Shown here in pieces: positions 11,812 to 23,493 of a DNA stretch of 64,000 nt (its first letter is position 1; each line of letters opens with the position of its first letter). The DNA comes from Dryocosmus kuriphilus (taxonomy: Eukaryota; Arthropoda; Insecta; Hymenoptera; Cynipidae). The translations under genes were made by a program, and so were the position numbers. Location: contig CM076190.1 in the NCBI GenBank assembly GCA_038277395.1, positions 232,410,082 through 232,474,081 on the forward strand, in the 5' to 3' direction. The notes below the pieces were generated by a model. That model was given only the letters and a program-made list of their open reading frames with translations, was not told where the DNA came from and searched no databases.

Positions 11812-11939
11812 GCGAGATTTAAAAGGAGATTTATTGGCCACAGGCAGCCGCATGGAGTAACGCAAGTGAGGAGAACTTTACTCGGTGCGATGGTGGGGGT
11901 GTTTTATAAAAGGGGCTGGGGACGAAGTGTCTTATGTCG

Positions 11940-11948
11940 CCTAAACTC
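11940..11948. other. Target-site duplication, right copy
   Basis: CCTAAACTC immediately outside the right TIR of the 8.1-kb element; matches 3793-3801. Confidence 0.6.
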
Positions 11949-13760
11949 ATACCTATTCCTTTGTACGTAAGATTTGAAAAGAGCTCGTTGATCTTGCCAA
12001 CTGATCAATTAGCAAACTTCCAGACAAGACTAAATTTTCGCAAGAAACTCTTTGATAGGTTAACAAAAGACAAATATTCGCAAATATTTTCTCCACAGAA
12101 AAATGGCAAGTTTTCATAATCAGTTGTACAGTTTAGCTTGGGTTTTATTAAATCAATTGAAACTATACATACATTCTTATGAGAAATGAAATGGGTAATC
12201 CGACTTTCGTAGTCCCATTTACTTTCAATAAAGACTTCATGTATATTTTTGTATGTTTCTCAAATTGTTTTTTAAAAGTTCTCCTTTGTATAATTTAGGA
12301 AATTACTTTTTTTTAATTACTTTTTTTAATTGTTCATGAAAAACATTACTTTTTTATTTTTTGATTAGGGATTAATACGTAGTTTAACAAGAAACACAGT
12401 CTTATTTAAGGAATAAGTGTGGGTGAAAATGAAGTAGAAAAGTATACAAATAACTTTAGTTTTACTTTTTTTAAATCCGGATTTCATTCTAATATTTGAA
12501 ATCTGCAAAAAGTATAACTCAGTATTTTCAACCCTTATAACCCTAATTGGGTGATTTTGTTTGGTACTAATCATTTGACGAAAATTAATTCAAAAATAAA
12601 TAAAGGTAAGATTTTCCACTTTTCTTTCAATTCCTGGTGGAAAATTGGTTTAACATAAATACGCAAAACTAAAACCATTTTCAAAGGAAGATATAAACAA
12701 ATGCAATTAAAGAAAATTACAGAAAAGTAAAACTTTTGTCTACTATTTGAAAAAATTTGTACATTTATGTACTTTCCTACTACTTTCTAAAACTTATTAA
12801 TTTGATAATGTTTTTATCGTTAAACAAAATATTGATCCTTAAATGAAAAATGAAAAATGAACCTTTTTTTGTAAAAAATAGACAAAAAATGATTAAAACA
12901 AAATTAGTTTTCTTACGTACGCAAACAATAACAGTTTTTAAATTTTTCAAAGAGGTGTCTTTAGAGTATCAAAAACGTACACGTCAAGAAAGAAATTAGG
13001 ATATTATTAGAAACATTATTTTTACAATTTTTAAAAAATTTAGGAACATAAAATCTAAACGTGAAAAATTTACTGAAAGTTGCTGCTGTCACCAGGGCCG
13101 TCTTAAGATATTTGGCTCCCGTGGACTACTAAAAATAATGCGCCCCTCGTCATAAGATATGCATACGTATAATATTTTCTATTTCATTTGGAACATGTTA
13201 TTTTTTTCATGAAAATATTTCGAATAAAAATAGCTAATAACTAAATAACTAATAATAGCAAAAAAGTATAACACTATTAGAAATAAATAACCTGGATATT
13301 GTCTAGATTTTTATCATTTTTAAAAAATTCTGAACTATATTTAATTATGAATTTCTCATTAAATATATTATATCGTTATAATTCATATGCTATATTCTTC
13401 TGCAATAAAATATTTTATTTGTTTTGTTTTGTTGATTTTTCAATTAAACAAATATACACGACATTCATTTTTAAAAAATTAAGTTTGCAGTTTTAACTTC
13501 TAAGATATATTTTGAGGGCTAATTTTACAAATATATCAAATTTGCATTATCTATTTATGCCAAAGTGAAAGCTGTTTAAACAATATAAAAATATGTTAAC
13601 AACATCAAAATTCGTGGCGGCGACTCGTCGTCATGTACTGAAAACTGTACAATAAGTTATGAATTACCCATGAAAGAAAATACTCTGCCATTAAGGACAA
13701 ATTTTGAATAAGAAAAAGAACACTACCGGGAATTATTATCTGTAACATATGTAAACAGCG
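11949..13760. other. AT-rich region, no gene recognised
   Basis: About 1.8 kb of AT-rich sequence without a supportable gene. At 13093 a CAGGGCCGTCTTAAG start resembles the CAGGGCC-type ends common to hAT elements, followed by a GGCTCCCGTGG phrase, but no partner end was found, so I do not call an element. Confidence 0.45.
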
Positions 13761-13764
13761 TTGC

Positions 13765-13850
13765 CACTCTTTCTGAAAACCTGGAAAACCGCGAAAAGTC
13801 AGGGAATTTTGAAAGTCTGGAAAAGTCAGGGAAAAGTCAGGGAATTATGT
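13765..13850. repeat. Short GGAAAAGTCAGGGAA minisatellite
   Basis: Four tandem variants of GAAAAGTCAGGGAATTTT follow CAGCGTTGCCACTCTTTC. Length is too small to judge a family. Confidence 0.5.
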
Positions 13851-15141
13851 ATCGTTTCTGGAAAATAGAAAGTAATAGCATTATGTTAATAGCCTTATCT
13901 ATTATCTGAAAATGCTATTCAATAATTATAAAATATGCGCTCTCTGAAAGCACATATGTAAGGCATGAAATCTTTATTATTTTGGTTAAAATATTAATCC
14001 CCGCACAAACCGTAAAAAACTCAAAATTTTGTCTTTACACTCTTGAAAAGAAATTCTAAATAATTTCGACGAATATCACGCTTGTTATTCCCGACGAAGT
14101 TTTGAAAAATAACTGAATTTTACTTGCGGTTGCTAGGAAGCAATATTACGAAACAACTGTTAATCAACATTGAGCTGTTTTTCAAAACTTCGTCAGGAAT
14201 CACATGCGTGATAAGGATCAAAGTCACGTGTCTTTTGGAACTCGCGCTTCGCGCTCGGTGTTTATACATACCCCTAAATTTGTGCGTCTGGTCTTTTCAA
14301 ATTAAGAATCAAACATTAACCAATAAAATTAGGTAATTATGATTTTTTTATTGAAGGCCTTTTAGCAATCGACGGAAAATTGGATTCATGATTTTTAATA
14401 ACATTTTTCACAATTTAAACAAAAAACTATATGTGCAACAAAAAAAGTATAAAACTAGGATGCGCTAGCTGGTGGTCGTCGCTCTTTACGCTCCGATATT
14501 TTCATTTTATTTATTTTTTAAAACTGATACACGGAGAGAAATCTTTCATTCTGAGCACTTGGAAAAATTCATGCTTCCAACATTTATCAGTGCTGACAAA
14601 ATTATTCTTTATTCTTTTATAATGTACTTTTCGATTTAAAAAATAAAAATTCAATTTTTGAGTGTAGGAAATTAATTTGTGCGGATTAAATATAAATATA
14701 TACGGGGTCAATCAATCTAGGTTCTGACTTTGTATGAAACACCAAATCTAGCTTAGGTCCGGGCAGTAACCCAAAATTCAACAGCCAGAAGATGGCGGTC
14801 AGTTGACTTCTATGCGGACCCAAAACAGATTTGCCTTCGCGATTTCTGCACGGGACGTTCCAGAAAACTAAATAGACCGCACATTTGACCAATAAATAAT
14901 GAGATTATTAAATTTAGCAGTATCTATAAACAGATGTCACAAATATTCAAATCACAGTCACAATTCATTGTTATTAACTTCTTCTTTGATAATTCTACTA
15001 TCATTTCGAAAAAGCCTCTACATTTTGCTAACATGCTGCACAAGTTCTGCATTCTGCAGAATTTCTATAGAAATTCCGCAACTTTTTTTACTTGGGTATG
15101 AATTCAACGAGCAAAAAATATTGATAGCTTTGATTTTTTTT
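13851..15141. other. Intergenic, one GC hairpin relic
   Basis: Contains a single CTCGCGCTTCGCGCTCGGTG relic at about 14237-14256 followed by a TTTATACAT phrase, as in the foldback-family hairpin clusters. The segment 14690-14890 is less AT-rich but I do not recognise it. No gene. Confidence 0.45.
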
Positions 15142-16274
15142 AGCGCGATATCAAAATTTACATCCTGAAAGCATTATTTCGGAAGTGAAAATACACATTT
15201 TTTTTATATAGCCGTTATTTTGGCCCAAATTATCGTATCGGGACGTTTTTTTTTTTCAAAATTGGTGAAATTGTATCAGTTTTATCCGTTTCTTTTTAGA
15301 TTTTTTGATTGTCTAAAAACTTTTTAAGATAAACTGGAAAATATTTCCCTTTTTCAAAATTAAATATCTCGAAAAGGTCACCTTCCATTCGCGCGAATTT
15401 CGGATATGTATTTCAGGGCCAAATAAGATGTCTTTTTAACAAATCGCAATGTGATCTTTTTTGAAAGCTGAAGAACTGCAAACATTTTAAGCTGAAAAGA
15501 CTGAGGAATGGAAAGAAGTTTAGTCAATTCACGCCATTCCTGATAGTCGCATATTTGGCAAGTTATCCAAGAGAATGATGTTAAAGGAAATGTAAATGAG
15601 GATAGTTCAATGAAAGGAATCAACAAACCTGAATGGATTAGTGTTGATTGTTAATTAATATTTATGTCTGATTGTTATCTATTATAGCTACCTATTATAT
15701 TGATTTTAGATGTCTAAATTACTCTAATTAAAAACTGTTCAATAAAAAATGCACAATATTTTAATTCAACTTAAGCAGAAGGTCAATTTATATTGATTGC
15801 TTTGCTTATTTCTAACTTAAGAAATAATTGATCACTATACTTAAATGACCTAAAACATTTAGATACAAGCTCATACATAACGCTTATCAGGCTTAAGCAT
15901 GTAGAAGTAGCCATTTTCTTTGCGAGCCCATATCTCTGGAACGGGAAAAAATGCCACATTACCGTTTGATAGAAAGGCAACTTATTTGGCCCTGAAAACA
16001 TATCCGAAATTCGCGAAAATCAAAGACGGCCTTTTAGAGATATTCAATTTTAAAGAAAGATCTTTCTTTGGTTTTTCCCATTTGTCTCAAAAAGTTTTAA
16101 AGCAATCAAAAATCTGAAAAAACAGACAAAAGCTGATAAAACTGAAAATATCCTACATTTTTTAAAAAAACGTCCTGATACGGTAATTCAGGCTAAAATA
16201 ACGACCATTTGTAAAAAATGTAAATTTTCATTTCCGAAATAACGCTTTTATGATGTAAATTTTAATATCACGCT
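15142..16274. mobile_element. 1.13-kb non-autonomous TIR element
   Basis: Sequence from 15142 (AGCGCGATATCAAAATTTAC) to about 15450 recurs in reverse complement from about 15940 to 16274 (ending GATATCACGCT-like). Aligned stretches include TTATTTCGGAA, the GATACGG / CGTATCGGGACG region and TTGGCCCTGAAA. The arms are about 300 bases with moderate divergence; the middle about 490 bases is unique. No transposase frame and no target duplication visible. Frames reported here on either strand are short and unsupported. Confidence 0.6.
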
Positions 16275-17029
16275 GCGGGGCTTCAAAAACGTTCTTCAGG
16301 AGAAAGAAAAAAATACGTTTCCCATGAAATTTAATCCCGATTTGACGAATATTTAAGCAATAAAAAGCAGTATTGCTTTTGAGTGCATTTTTGCATTTAA
16401 TTTTTCATCTTATGTATTTAGAATCAAGAAAATCAAAAAATGTTAAACGAACTTTTTGTTCAGTATACATTTTCTCAAAAAATTTTATAACGTACTTCAA
16501 AAAAATCCTAAGAGTGCATTAGATTAATTTTTTTTTAAATATTAAATTAGAAATAACTCGTAACTCGGATTTTTTTTCAGATGTTACAATAAAACTTTTT
16601 GGATTCAGTACAAAATTTTACGTACCAAGAAAAAAAGTTCCGCGGATCTATCATGGACTATGAATAAAAGAATTTTTCTGTGCTTTGAGGATAAATGTCA
16701 TACGTATATATGTTACAGGCAAAGTCCAATGTGCCGTCAAACTGCAGTCTGCCTGGTCCCTCCGCGAATTGACTGACCGGTGTCAGGTAAATTGCGAAGT
16801 AGCACTCTCACCTCGTACTCTGCCTGGTCAAATCGCGAAGTGCCCGACAGGCTCAGGTCTGAATTGAATAATAAAGTTTGAAATTAAAAATCAATAATAT
16901 TTTCATTTTTAAAGTAACTTCTACATTTTCTATGTATTGTTACCTTTAGATTACATTTTTATAAAATGTACATGTATCATATATTATAGATAATTGACAA
17001 AAATATCTAATTACAATTTGTTTTATTAT
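16275..17029. other. AT-rich intergenic, nothing supported
   Basis: Includes a locally GC-richer patch (16715-16865) with repeated TGCCTGGTC and GCGAA phrases that may be a repeat end. No gene. Confidence 0.4.
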
Positions 17030-18000
17030 TTGATGATTTTTTAAATATTGCAAGGATTTTAAAGGAGTCTAGAGAATCTACACGGATTTTAATCAATTAC
17101 GTCAAATTTTATAAAAAGTACACGGGATTTTAAATGATTTCAAAGATTTCGAAAATTTAAAAACATATCAAAGGACTTTCATGGATTCCAAAGTATTTCA
17201 ATTGATTTCGAGGGAACTTCATGCATTTTAAGGCCTTTCAAAGTATTTTATGCAACTATAAAATAATTAGATGTCTATCTGAACATTTCCAATCATTTTA
17301 AAGTTTTCCAATATTTTTCAAAGAATTTCGTAAAATTTCATAATACCTAAAGAATTTCTAGAGCATTTCAAAAATTGTTGAGTGTTTCCGATAAATTTAA
17401 TATTGCAAGGCATTTTAAGAGACTATCAAAAAGTTTTAGGTATTTTAAGTTATTCCCAAGAATTTCAAGAGATTAATAAGGTTTGAAGAAATTTCAAAGA
17501 TTTTTAAAATATTTTTAATGATTTCAATAGACTGAGGAATATTTCGAATAATATCACAAGATTTAAACTATCATTTTACATTTTCAAAGACTCCAAAGGA
17601 CTTTAGAGAATTTCCACCGATTTTAAGCGATTCCATCAGATTTTATGGATTTCAAAGTATTTCAATAGATTTTGAGGGATTACTATGCATTTTACGGCCT
17701 TTGAAAGTATATAATGAATCTTAAAATGATTCGATGGCTTTCTGAACATTTCCATTGATCTTAAGGGTTTTCAATGTTTTTCAAAGAATTTCGTTAAATT
17801 TCGTAGTACCTCAAGGATTTTTAAAGCAATTCAAAGATTTTCGAGGATTTCAGATAATTTTTAAGATTGTAAGAGATTTTAAGAGATTACCAAGGATTTT
17901 AAGGTATTTTTTAACTGACTCCAAATGATTTCAAGAAATTTCAAAAAGTTTTTTATAATATTTTCAATAATTTTAAGAGATTCATAAATATTTTAAACAA
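17030..18000. repeat. Degenerate AAGGATTTTAAAGAATTTC-type minisatellite
   Basis: Nearly one kilobase of loosely periodic phrases such as GGATTTTAAGGGATT, TTTCAAAGATTT and GAATTTCAAAG, about 15-20 bases each. Two longer blocks (about 17190-17300 and 17650-17770) resemble each other, suggesting a higher-order period near 470 bases. Same low-complexity family at 9280-9560 and 23800-24500. Confidence 0.6.
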
Positions 18001-19059
18001 AGTACTACTATATTCAAAAGCGGTTATATTATTTTATTATAACTTTAAACATACATGAAATCCTACTAAAAACATCGATGATAATGCAAAAGCTTAGCCA
18101 AGTACAACTTTTGATGAAGTTTGGTAATGAGTGTTATGAAAGCAATATAAAAACAATTAAATCAAATAATTAAGAACATCGGCGAATAAATTTTGATAGC
18201 ATCGTAAAATTCTGTTCTGGTAGAATTCAATTTTTGGAGAGAAAATGTTCAAAGAGGTAGACAAGAATTTTTGTTAACCTTAAGTAAATTATTGTAATAC
18301 ACACGCTACAAAATTTATGAGAATTAAAACCCGTGAATGAAATGCATTAATACGAGAGAAAATAATCTTTAATATGTTTTGCGTTAGCTATGTTGTTACC
18401 ATGTTGCTAGTTATTACGTTTAAAATTATTTATAGGTAATTTTTAAAATTATTTTGAAGACCTTAATTCTGCAATAACCTGTACAAAAATTATTTCAGAA
18501 TACTTTCGTTTCATTTGTGAGAACTAATTATAGAAAAAAGATTACAGGAAAATATTAAATGAAAGTCGATGTAGGAATAAATAATATTAAAATTGAAGTA
18601 TTGAAGAAATTAATGCGATAAATAGAGAACATGTAAAGAATTGAAATAATTTACACCACTAATATATGTATGAAATCACATTAAAATTGCAATACTTATG
18701 AGAATCCTGTTTTTTAAAAGAATTCTCTGTTTAACAACGCTATAATGATACTGAAATGTTATCAGTATATTTTATATTTATACATTTTGTTTCATATAAT
18801 TGTAGAATTTCATTTTTCATTTATTTATAATTTCTCTACTTGTTTTATTATTTCTTCCAAATATTCTGATATTTGTAAGTTCTACAGTCGTTCATATAAT
18901 GAGCAAAGTTAGTTTCATTGCAGCTACAGCTTAACATGCGAGGTATGGTTTTCGTCGGCTGGTGAAACGTGCCTACCTGTCTATTACGGATTACCTGAAG
19001 AAAATTTTCTTCACAGCGTTGCCACATAACCGAGGCGAGAACGTATAGCTGACACATAT
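18001..19059. other. AT-rich region, no gene recognised
   Basis: No convincing frame, RNA gene or repeat. Confidence 0.5.
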
Positions 19060-19350
19060 TTTAGAGGTGTGAACGTCATGGAGGCGCAAACGTGCGTGGT
19101 TTATGTACGGGGATGGCGACACTAGCGCCAGTGATATACACTCAAACTAGTAGGCCGATGTAGTACATAAAGAACTGCCGAAGTCACCTCCGGACACTTT
19201 TTCGCTAAATAACGTTAAATGCCATCTAGAATCCATTTACATTGAAAAACAGGCAAAACGTTCCCGCCTCCGATTTTGGAGGCGACAACGTAATATATGA
19301 GGCGACTTCGTCTACTGTATATATATCTTGGAGGCGACAAAGTACAGTCT

Positions 19351-19420
<70 letters not shown>

Positions 19421-19520
19421 GAGCAACTCTCCTCTTGATCCGACACGAATCAGTTCTCGTCTGCATCTCATATGATGGTGATGTCACGCTCAAAATAAAT
19501 CGCATATATATACATACCCC
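19060..19520. repeat. GGAGGCGA repeat and (AT)n microsatellite
   Basis: Several GGAGGCGACAACGTA-like phrases (about 19080, 19270, 19290, 19330) lead into CAGTCTATAC and a pure AT run at 19355-19416. It corresponds, inverted, to positions 420 down to 39. Long frames here on both strands are translations of the AT run. Confidence 0.6.
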
Positions 19521-20797
19521 AGAATAGTGTTTATAACCCTGTTCTTTTAACAGAAACAAAGGTAATCTCTAACTTACGTTGAAAAATATATGGCTGCAGG
19601 AAAAAAATCATCTACCCCTGTATGGAACGTAGGAATCACATTTACTGTCTAAAATTCATTAGCCCTAAAGTCAAGGCTTTTCAACAAGAAAATGGTTAAT
19701 ATTTTTCTGAAAAGCCATTTTCGGATGTTTATCTCTGCTTTCAAAGCGAGAAAGTTGCTTGTTACTCGTTTGTAATGTGTGGACTTTAGGACTTGATAAA
19801 TTTTCGACAATAAGGGTGACTTCTACCAACGATATATGGGTCATTCAGTTTTTTCCTGACACTACATTCTATCCAAAGTTATCCAGGATTGTACATCTTT
19901 TTTTTCCATCCCCTGAAGTTGCCAATTACTTGTTGCAATGTGCCGTCTTTAAGATTTGGTCAATTGTAGAAAACAATTGTGATTTCTACCCTGGATGTAA
20001 AATTTCATGGGACGAGTGACAGGGAGGAGTGTGTATGAGTAAGTTGGGGTGCGCTAGAAGAGTGAAAGAAGAAGAATGACAGAGTGGTTAGGAGCGATAG
20101 TGGAAATCATGGTTGGATTTTAGGCAGAATTTTGTATTATTTCTTTTAGAATGTATCTTAGATTTTTAGATTACGGTTTGCCGGTGGATACTGGAGAATT
20201 TGACCGCCTCGGACTACTGCAACAATTCCTTGATCGTTTTTTATTTTATCGCCATCAATTGGATCTAGATTGTGAACTACGCTAGGAGCTGTAAAGAAAG
20301 TGTTCATTATTCATTATTTTTATATTTAAGAAATTGATTAACTTAGAACTTAATAGAGTGCTCAAGAAATTACATCACCATTATCTAGATGATCTTGATT
20401 AGGAATCGTAATTGTTCTTTTGTCTGTAAGAAAAATATAGATTATTAATTGTTTTGACAATTAAAGTTTCATTGGCTTAGAATTTAGTTGGGTGCCCAGA
20501 AATTTAAACTCTTAAAATTCTGCGACTTTTCATTCAGCAACCGTTCATTCTCCCTGCCCACTTAAAATTTTTCAACAATTTTTATGTAGAAAAGAAAACA
20601 AATTACAGGAAACACGTAGAATATAGGGATAAAAGAGCGGGAAAAGGGGAAATTTTGTCACGTGAGAGGGAAAAAACAAGGAAAAGATTAAACACTTATT
20701 TTTACATGGAAAAAAGAAGAAATAATTTTCTTATGAAGAGTCTTACATTTATAAATAATTTTAAAAGATTTGTGAATAATTTTGAATATTCGGGTGC
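19521..20797. other. Intergenic, no gene recognised
   Basis: AT-rich with no convincing frame or repeat. Confidence 0.45.
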
Positions 20798-21060
20798 AGT
20801 TCCGAATAGCGGATACCTCCGATTTATTTGAAACTACGTATACTTACGTATTTTGATGCGCTGATTACGAAAATCATAGTGAAAATTGGCGACTAGGCTA
20901 CTTTCATGGTGAAAGCCATAAAAACCCCATAAAATTGATGGTTTTTTATGTTTATCTCAGTAAATGTACAAAATATATAAAAATATTTTAAACAAAAGTT
21001 GTAGCCAGCATAAAAATACATCTTTTATGTTTTATATACTTTTTCTCTTAAACCATTGTT
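20798..21060 (+). repeat. Merlin left terminal inverted repeat
   Basis: Reverse complement of 23224-23493 with small differences; starts AGTTCCGAATAGCGG and reaches about CCATTGTT. Confidence 0.8.
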
Positions 21061-21318
21061 TTCCGAGAAAAATGGGATAATGTTCCAACAAGTACATTTT
21101 GACAAGACTCCATTAGTTTCGGCATTGCCTACTTACGCACTTTACCACGGGAAGGTTGGAGCTTGGTCTTTAAAGTGCATGTTTTTTTTTTTTTTGCTTT
21201 TTGTATTTCAGTTTATTTTTTGCATTTTATTAAACTTAATTTTTTGAAAAGTAACGCTTAAGTAAAAGAAAGAAGAAGTAAGAAAAAGTAACGTTTAACG
21301 AAAAAAGAACGTAAAAAA

Positions 21319-22301
21319 TTAGTTTCCTTTGCCAGGATAGCAAATTTTTATGTCAGTGATCAACTGAGAAAAGGGATCTGCGTTTAGTTTTCTTACCAGA
21401 CGCCGCCACAAAAATTCGCAAAGATGGTCTGCTAAGTTGTTTTTGTGAACTCCACCCCGTGATAGGGAGCGTCGTATCCAACGCCAGGACGATTCTATAT
21501 CTTGTGTGTGCGCTCCAGTTTCCTGATTCACAAACTCTTGAGAATGATTCACAGTTTTGTGGACATAACCATGAGCTTTCAGATTTAAGTAGCCTTTCCA
21601 GCAGTCTGTTTGGATTTCTGTGCCAATTGCTATATGCTTCTGGATCAAAGAGGGTAAGGTTGTTTCATCTCTTTTGTTATCAGGGCAAATTTCCAATCGA
21701 TAATTCCCAGGATGTCCCCTGTGAATCATTCCCAAGATCCAAGAGACTTCCAGCACACGTCCTCTTTCGTACTTTCGACGTCCTATTTTACACTCATCGA
21801 TTTCTACAATTTCCCCCACGCCTCCTATTTTACCTTCATTTTCAAACTGTGGTCAAGAGCAACCATACAAACTTCTCGACAAAAGGAAAAGCGATCGGCA
21901 ACACTTTCCCTGGACACCTGCTGACCTTCAATGATACTGCTTTCGCGAATGGTTTGTTCAAAGGTTAAATTAACAGCAAAGCTGTATGTAATTAACATGC
22001 AGGCTGCTGCTGAAATGTGAGATTGCTCAAACCACGTATTTTCCGCTACAGTAGCATTATGAGAGTATTTGCCCTTTTTTTGGCATTTAAGTTGACCACA
22101 GGTAAATACTGATTCGTGTAGGGTCATGTTCTTTTTATGTTTAATGCAATATATTGTGCTTGAAATGAGTTCGATATCACGTAACCACTGAAGGGTTTTT
22201 TCGGGATCTTGGAAAATAGAGCTCAAAGTGAAGATGTTATGAATCTGATTCATTTTTATCAACTTACCAATAACAGCGAAAAAGCTTAATTTAAATAGCA
22301 A
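21319..22301 (-). pseudogene. Merlin (ISXO2-like) transposase, one frameshift
   Basis: This encodes the transposase expected to cut and reinsert the element. The minus-strand frame from 22301 to 21825 gives the N-terminal part, with a cysteine-containing segment (TCGQLKC) that fits the zinc-ribbon of this family. The frame then hits TAG right after KMKVK; a one-base shift in the adjacent AAAATAG run continues directly into the frame ending at 21319, giving GEIVEIDEC. In that second part the family DDE residues are visible: D8 in VEIDEC, D72 in TDCWKGY and E109 in QDIESSW. Total length about 320 residues, usual for the family. Apart from the shift, the domain looks complete, so the copy is recent. 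The shift could also be a sequencing error or a programmed slip; I favour a mutation. Confidence 0.82.
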
Positions 22302-22507
22302 GAGTTAAGAGAGAGAGACAGATCGACTCACGCGGGACTTGCTCCGTGGCACGTTCAGACTCGATTATTCCAGCACCGACGTGTGTGATGAAGACAATCG
22401 AGCGTGCGAGAGAGAGAGAGGGGGAAAATAAAGAGTAGGGAGCTAATCCACGCTCAGATGTGAGATGAAAAACGGTAAAAAGTGTAATAAATAATGTTGC
22501 TCGAACA

Positions 22508-22915
22508 AAAAATAACTAAGGTCTCACACAAACCCCTTTCCCATGTGTTGTGGGGGCGGGAAGGCACCCCTGAAACAGGTCACATAAATAACTTAGGTCA
22601 CACACGACCCCCTTTCCCAGGTGTTGTGGGGGCGGGAAGGCATCCCTGCGATAGGGCACAAAAAATAACTAAGGTTTCACACAACCCCCTTTCCCAGGTG
22701 TTGTGGGGGCGGGAAGGCACCCCTGCAACAGGTCACATAAATAACTTAGGTCACACACGACCCCCTTTCCTAGGTGTTGTGGGGCGGGAAGGCACCCCTG
22801 TGATAGGGCACAAAAAATAACTAAGGTTACACACAACCCCCTTTCCCAGGTGTTGTGGGGGCGGGAAGGCACCCCTGTGATCGGGCACAAAAAATAACTA
22901 AGGTCCTACACAACC
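22508..22915. repeat. 76-77-bp GC-rich minisatellite inside Merlin
   Basis: The anchor ATAACTWAGGT starts at about 22511, 22588, 22665, 22741, 22817 and 22894, a period of 76-77 bases with about 5.3 copies. Each unit holds CCCCTTTCCCAGGTGTTG and GTGGGGGCGGGAAGGCA. Alternate units end in AACAGGTCACAT or ATAGGGCACAAA, so the higher-order unit is about 153 bases. Frames of up to 108 codons across it are repeat by-products. Confidence 0.85.
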
Positions 22916-22985
22916 TTTCATACAATTTAAGTCGTACCGCTAAACATTTTGCAGTATTTTTGTGATTTTTCCTATGCATTTAGCC

Positions 22986-23190
22986 ACCCTCGGCCACCTT
23001 TCCAGAGAGGGGGGGGGGGGGAACACATGCACTGACTGGTTACGGAAATGCGTTCAGTAACGCTCGACCACTTTTCAAGGGGGGGGGGGGGGGTACATAT
23101 GCACTGACTGATTACGAAAATGTGTTCGGTCACGCTCGATCCCTTTTCCAAGGTTGAGGGGGGGGGGGGGGGGGCTACACATGCACTGAC
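22986..23190 (+). repeat. Three-unit repeat with poly-G runs
   Basis: Three units of 72-82 bases, each ending in an uninterrupted G run (about 13 at 23009-23021, 15 at 23079-23093, 17 at 23158-23174) and then ACACATGCACTGACTG or a variant. Between them are CGCTCGAYC phrases. The runs lengthen in order along the strand. Confidence 0.8.
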
Positions 23191-23223
23191 TGGTTACGGA
23201 AGCGCAATCCTCATTATCTTCAA

Positions 23224-23493
23224 CAATAATGGTTTAAGATAAAAAGTATATGGAACATAAAAGATGTATTTTTATGCTGGCTACAACTTTTGTTTGAAAG
23301 ATTTTTTTTTATATTTTGTATATTTACTGAGATAAACGCAAAAAAAAACTTGGTTTTTATGGCGTTTTTTTATGGTTTTCACCATGAAAATGGCCTAGCC
23401 GCCAATTTTCACTATGATTTTCGTAATCAGCGAGTCAAAATACATAAGTGTATATAGTTTCAAATAAATCGGAGGTATCCGCTATTCGGAACT
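23224..23493 (-). repeat. Merlin right terminal inverted repeat
   Basis: Inverted copy of 20798-21060; ends CCGCTATTCGGAACT. Confidence 0.8.

Larger units (their letters stand above)
3802..11939. mobile_element. 8.1-kb composite DNA transposon with TIRs and 9-bp TSD
   Basis: The ends are inverted copies of each other: left 3802-3845 and right 11896-11939 share a perfect 26-base core (left 3809-3834; key part CACTTCGTCCCCAGCCCC) and diverge beyond it. The flanks carry the identical 9-mer CCTAAACTC at 3793-3801 and 11940-11948, as expected for a target-site duplication. Nine bases is typical of MULE-type insertion, but no transposase is encoded, so the superfamily is undetermined and the element would be non-autonomous. 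Inside are two direct copies of a long body (3925-7229 and 9904-11811), a large palindrome (7230-8969), 153-bp satellite blocks and GC hairpin clusters. The direct duplication suggests tandem duplication or recombination between nested copies rather than a simple single element. Confidence 0.65.
20798..23493 (-). mobile_element. Merlin-type DNA transposon with long TIRs
   Basis: Left arm 20798-21060 and right arm about 23224-23493 are inverted copies (outer ends AGTTCCGAATAGCGGATACC), about 265 bases each with scattered differences. Between them lies an ISXO2/Merlin-family transposase on the minus strand, then two GC-rich tandem arrays between the transposase start and the right arm. Merlin elements move by cut-and-paste using a DDE transposase. 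The 8-9-base flanks do not match, so no target duplication is visible; either a flank mutated or the true ends differ slightly. Confidence 0.8.

Noticed and set aside
13093..13150. hAT-like CAGGGCC end
   Set aside because: No partner end, no 8-bp duplication and no transposase.
19215..19559. Overlapping long frames on both strands with alternating Tyr-Ile
   Set aside because: They are translations of the (AT)n microsatellite.
21459..21968. 169-codon plus frame
   Set aside because: Shadow of the Merlin transposase on the opposite strand.
22494..22820. 108-codon frame as a gene; also considered as a CRISPR-like array
   Set aside because: It is a 76-77-bp minisatellite in which the whole unit repeats; there are no distinct spacers.
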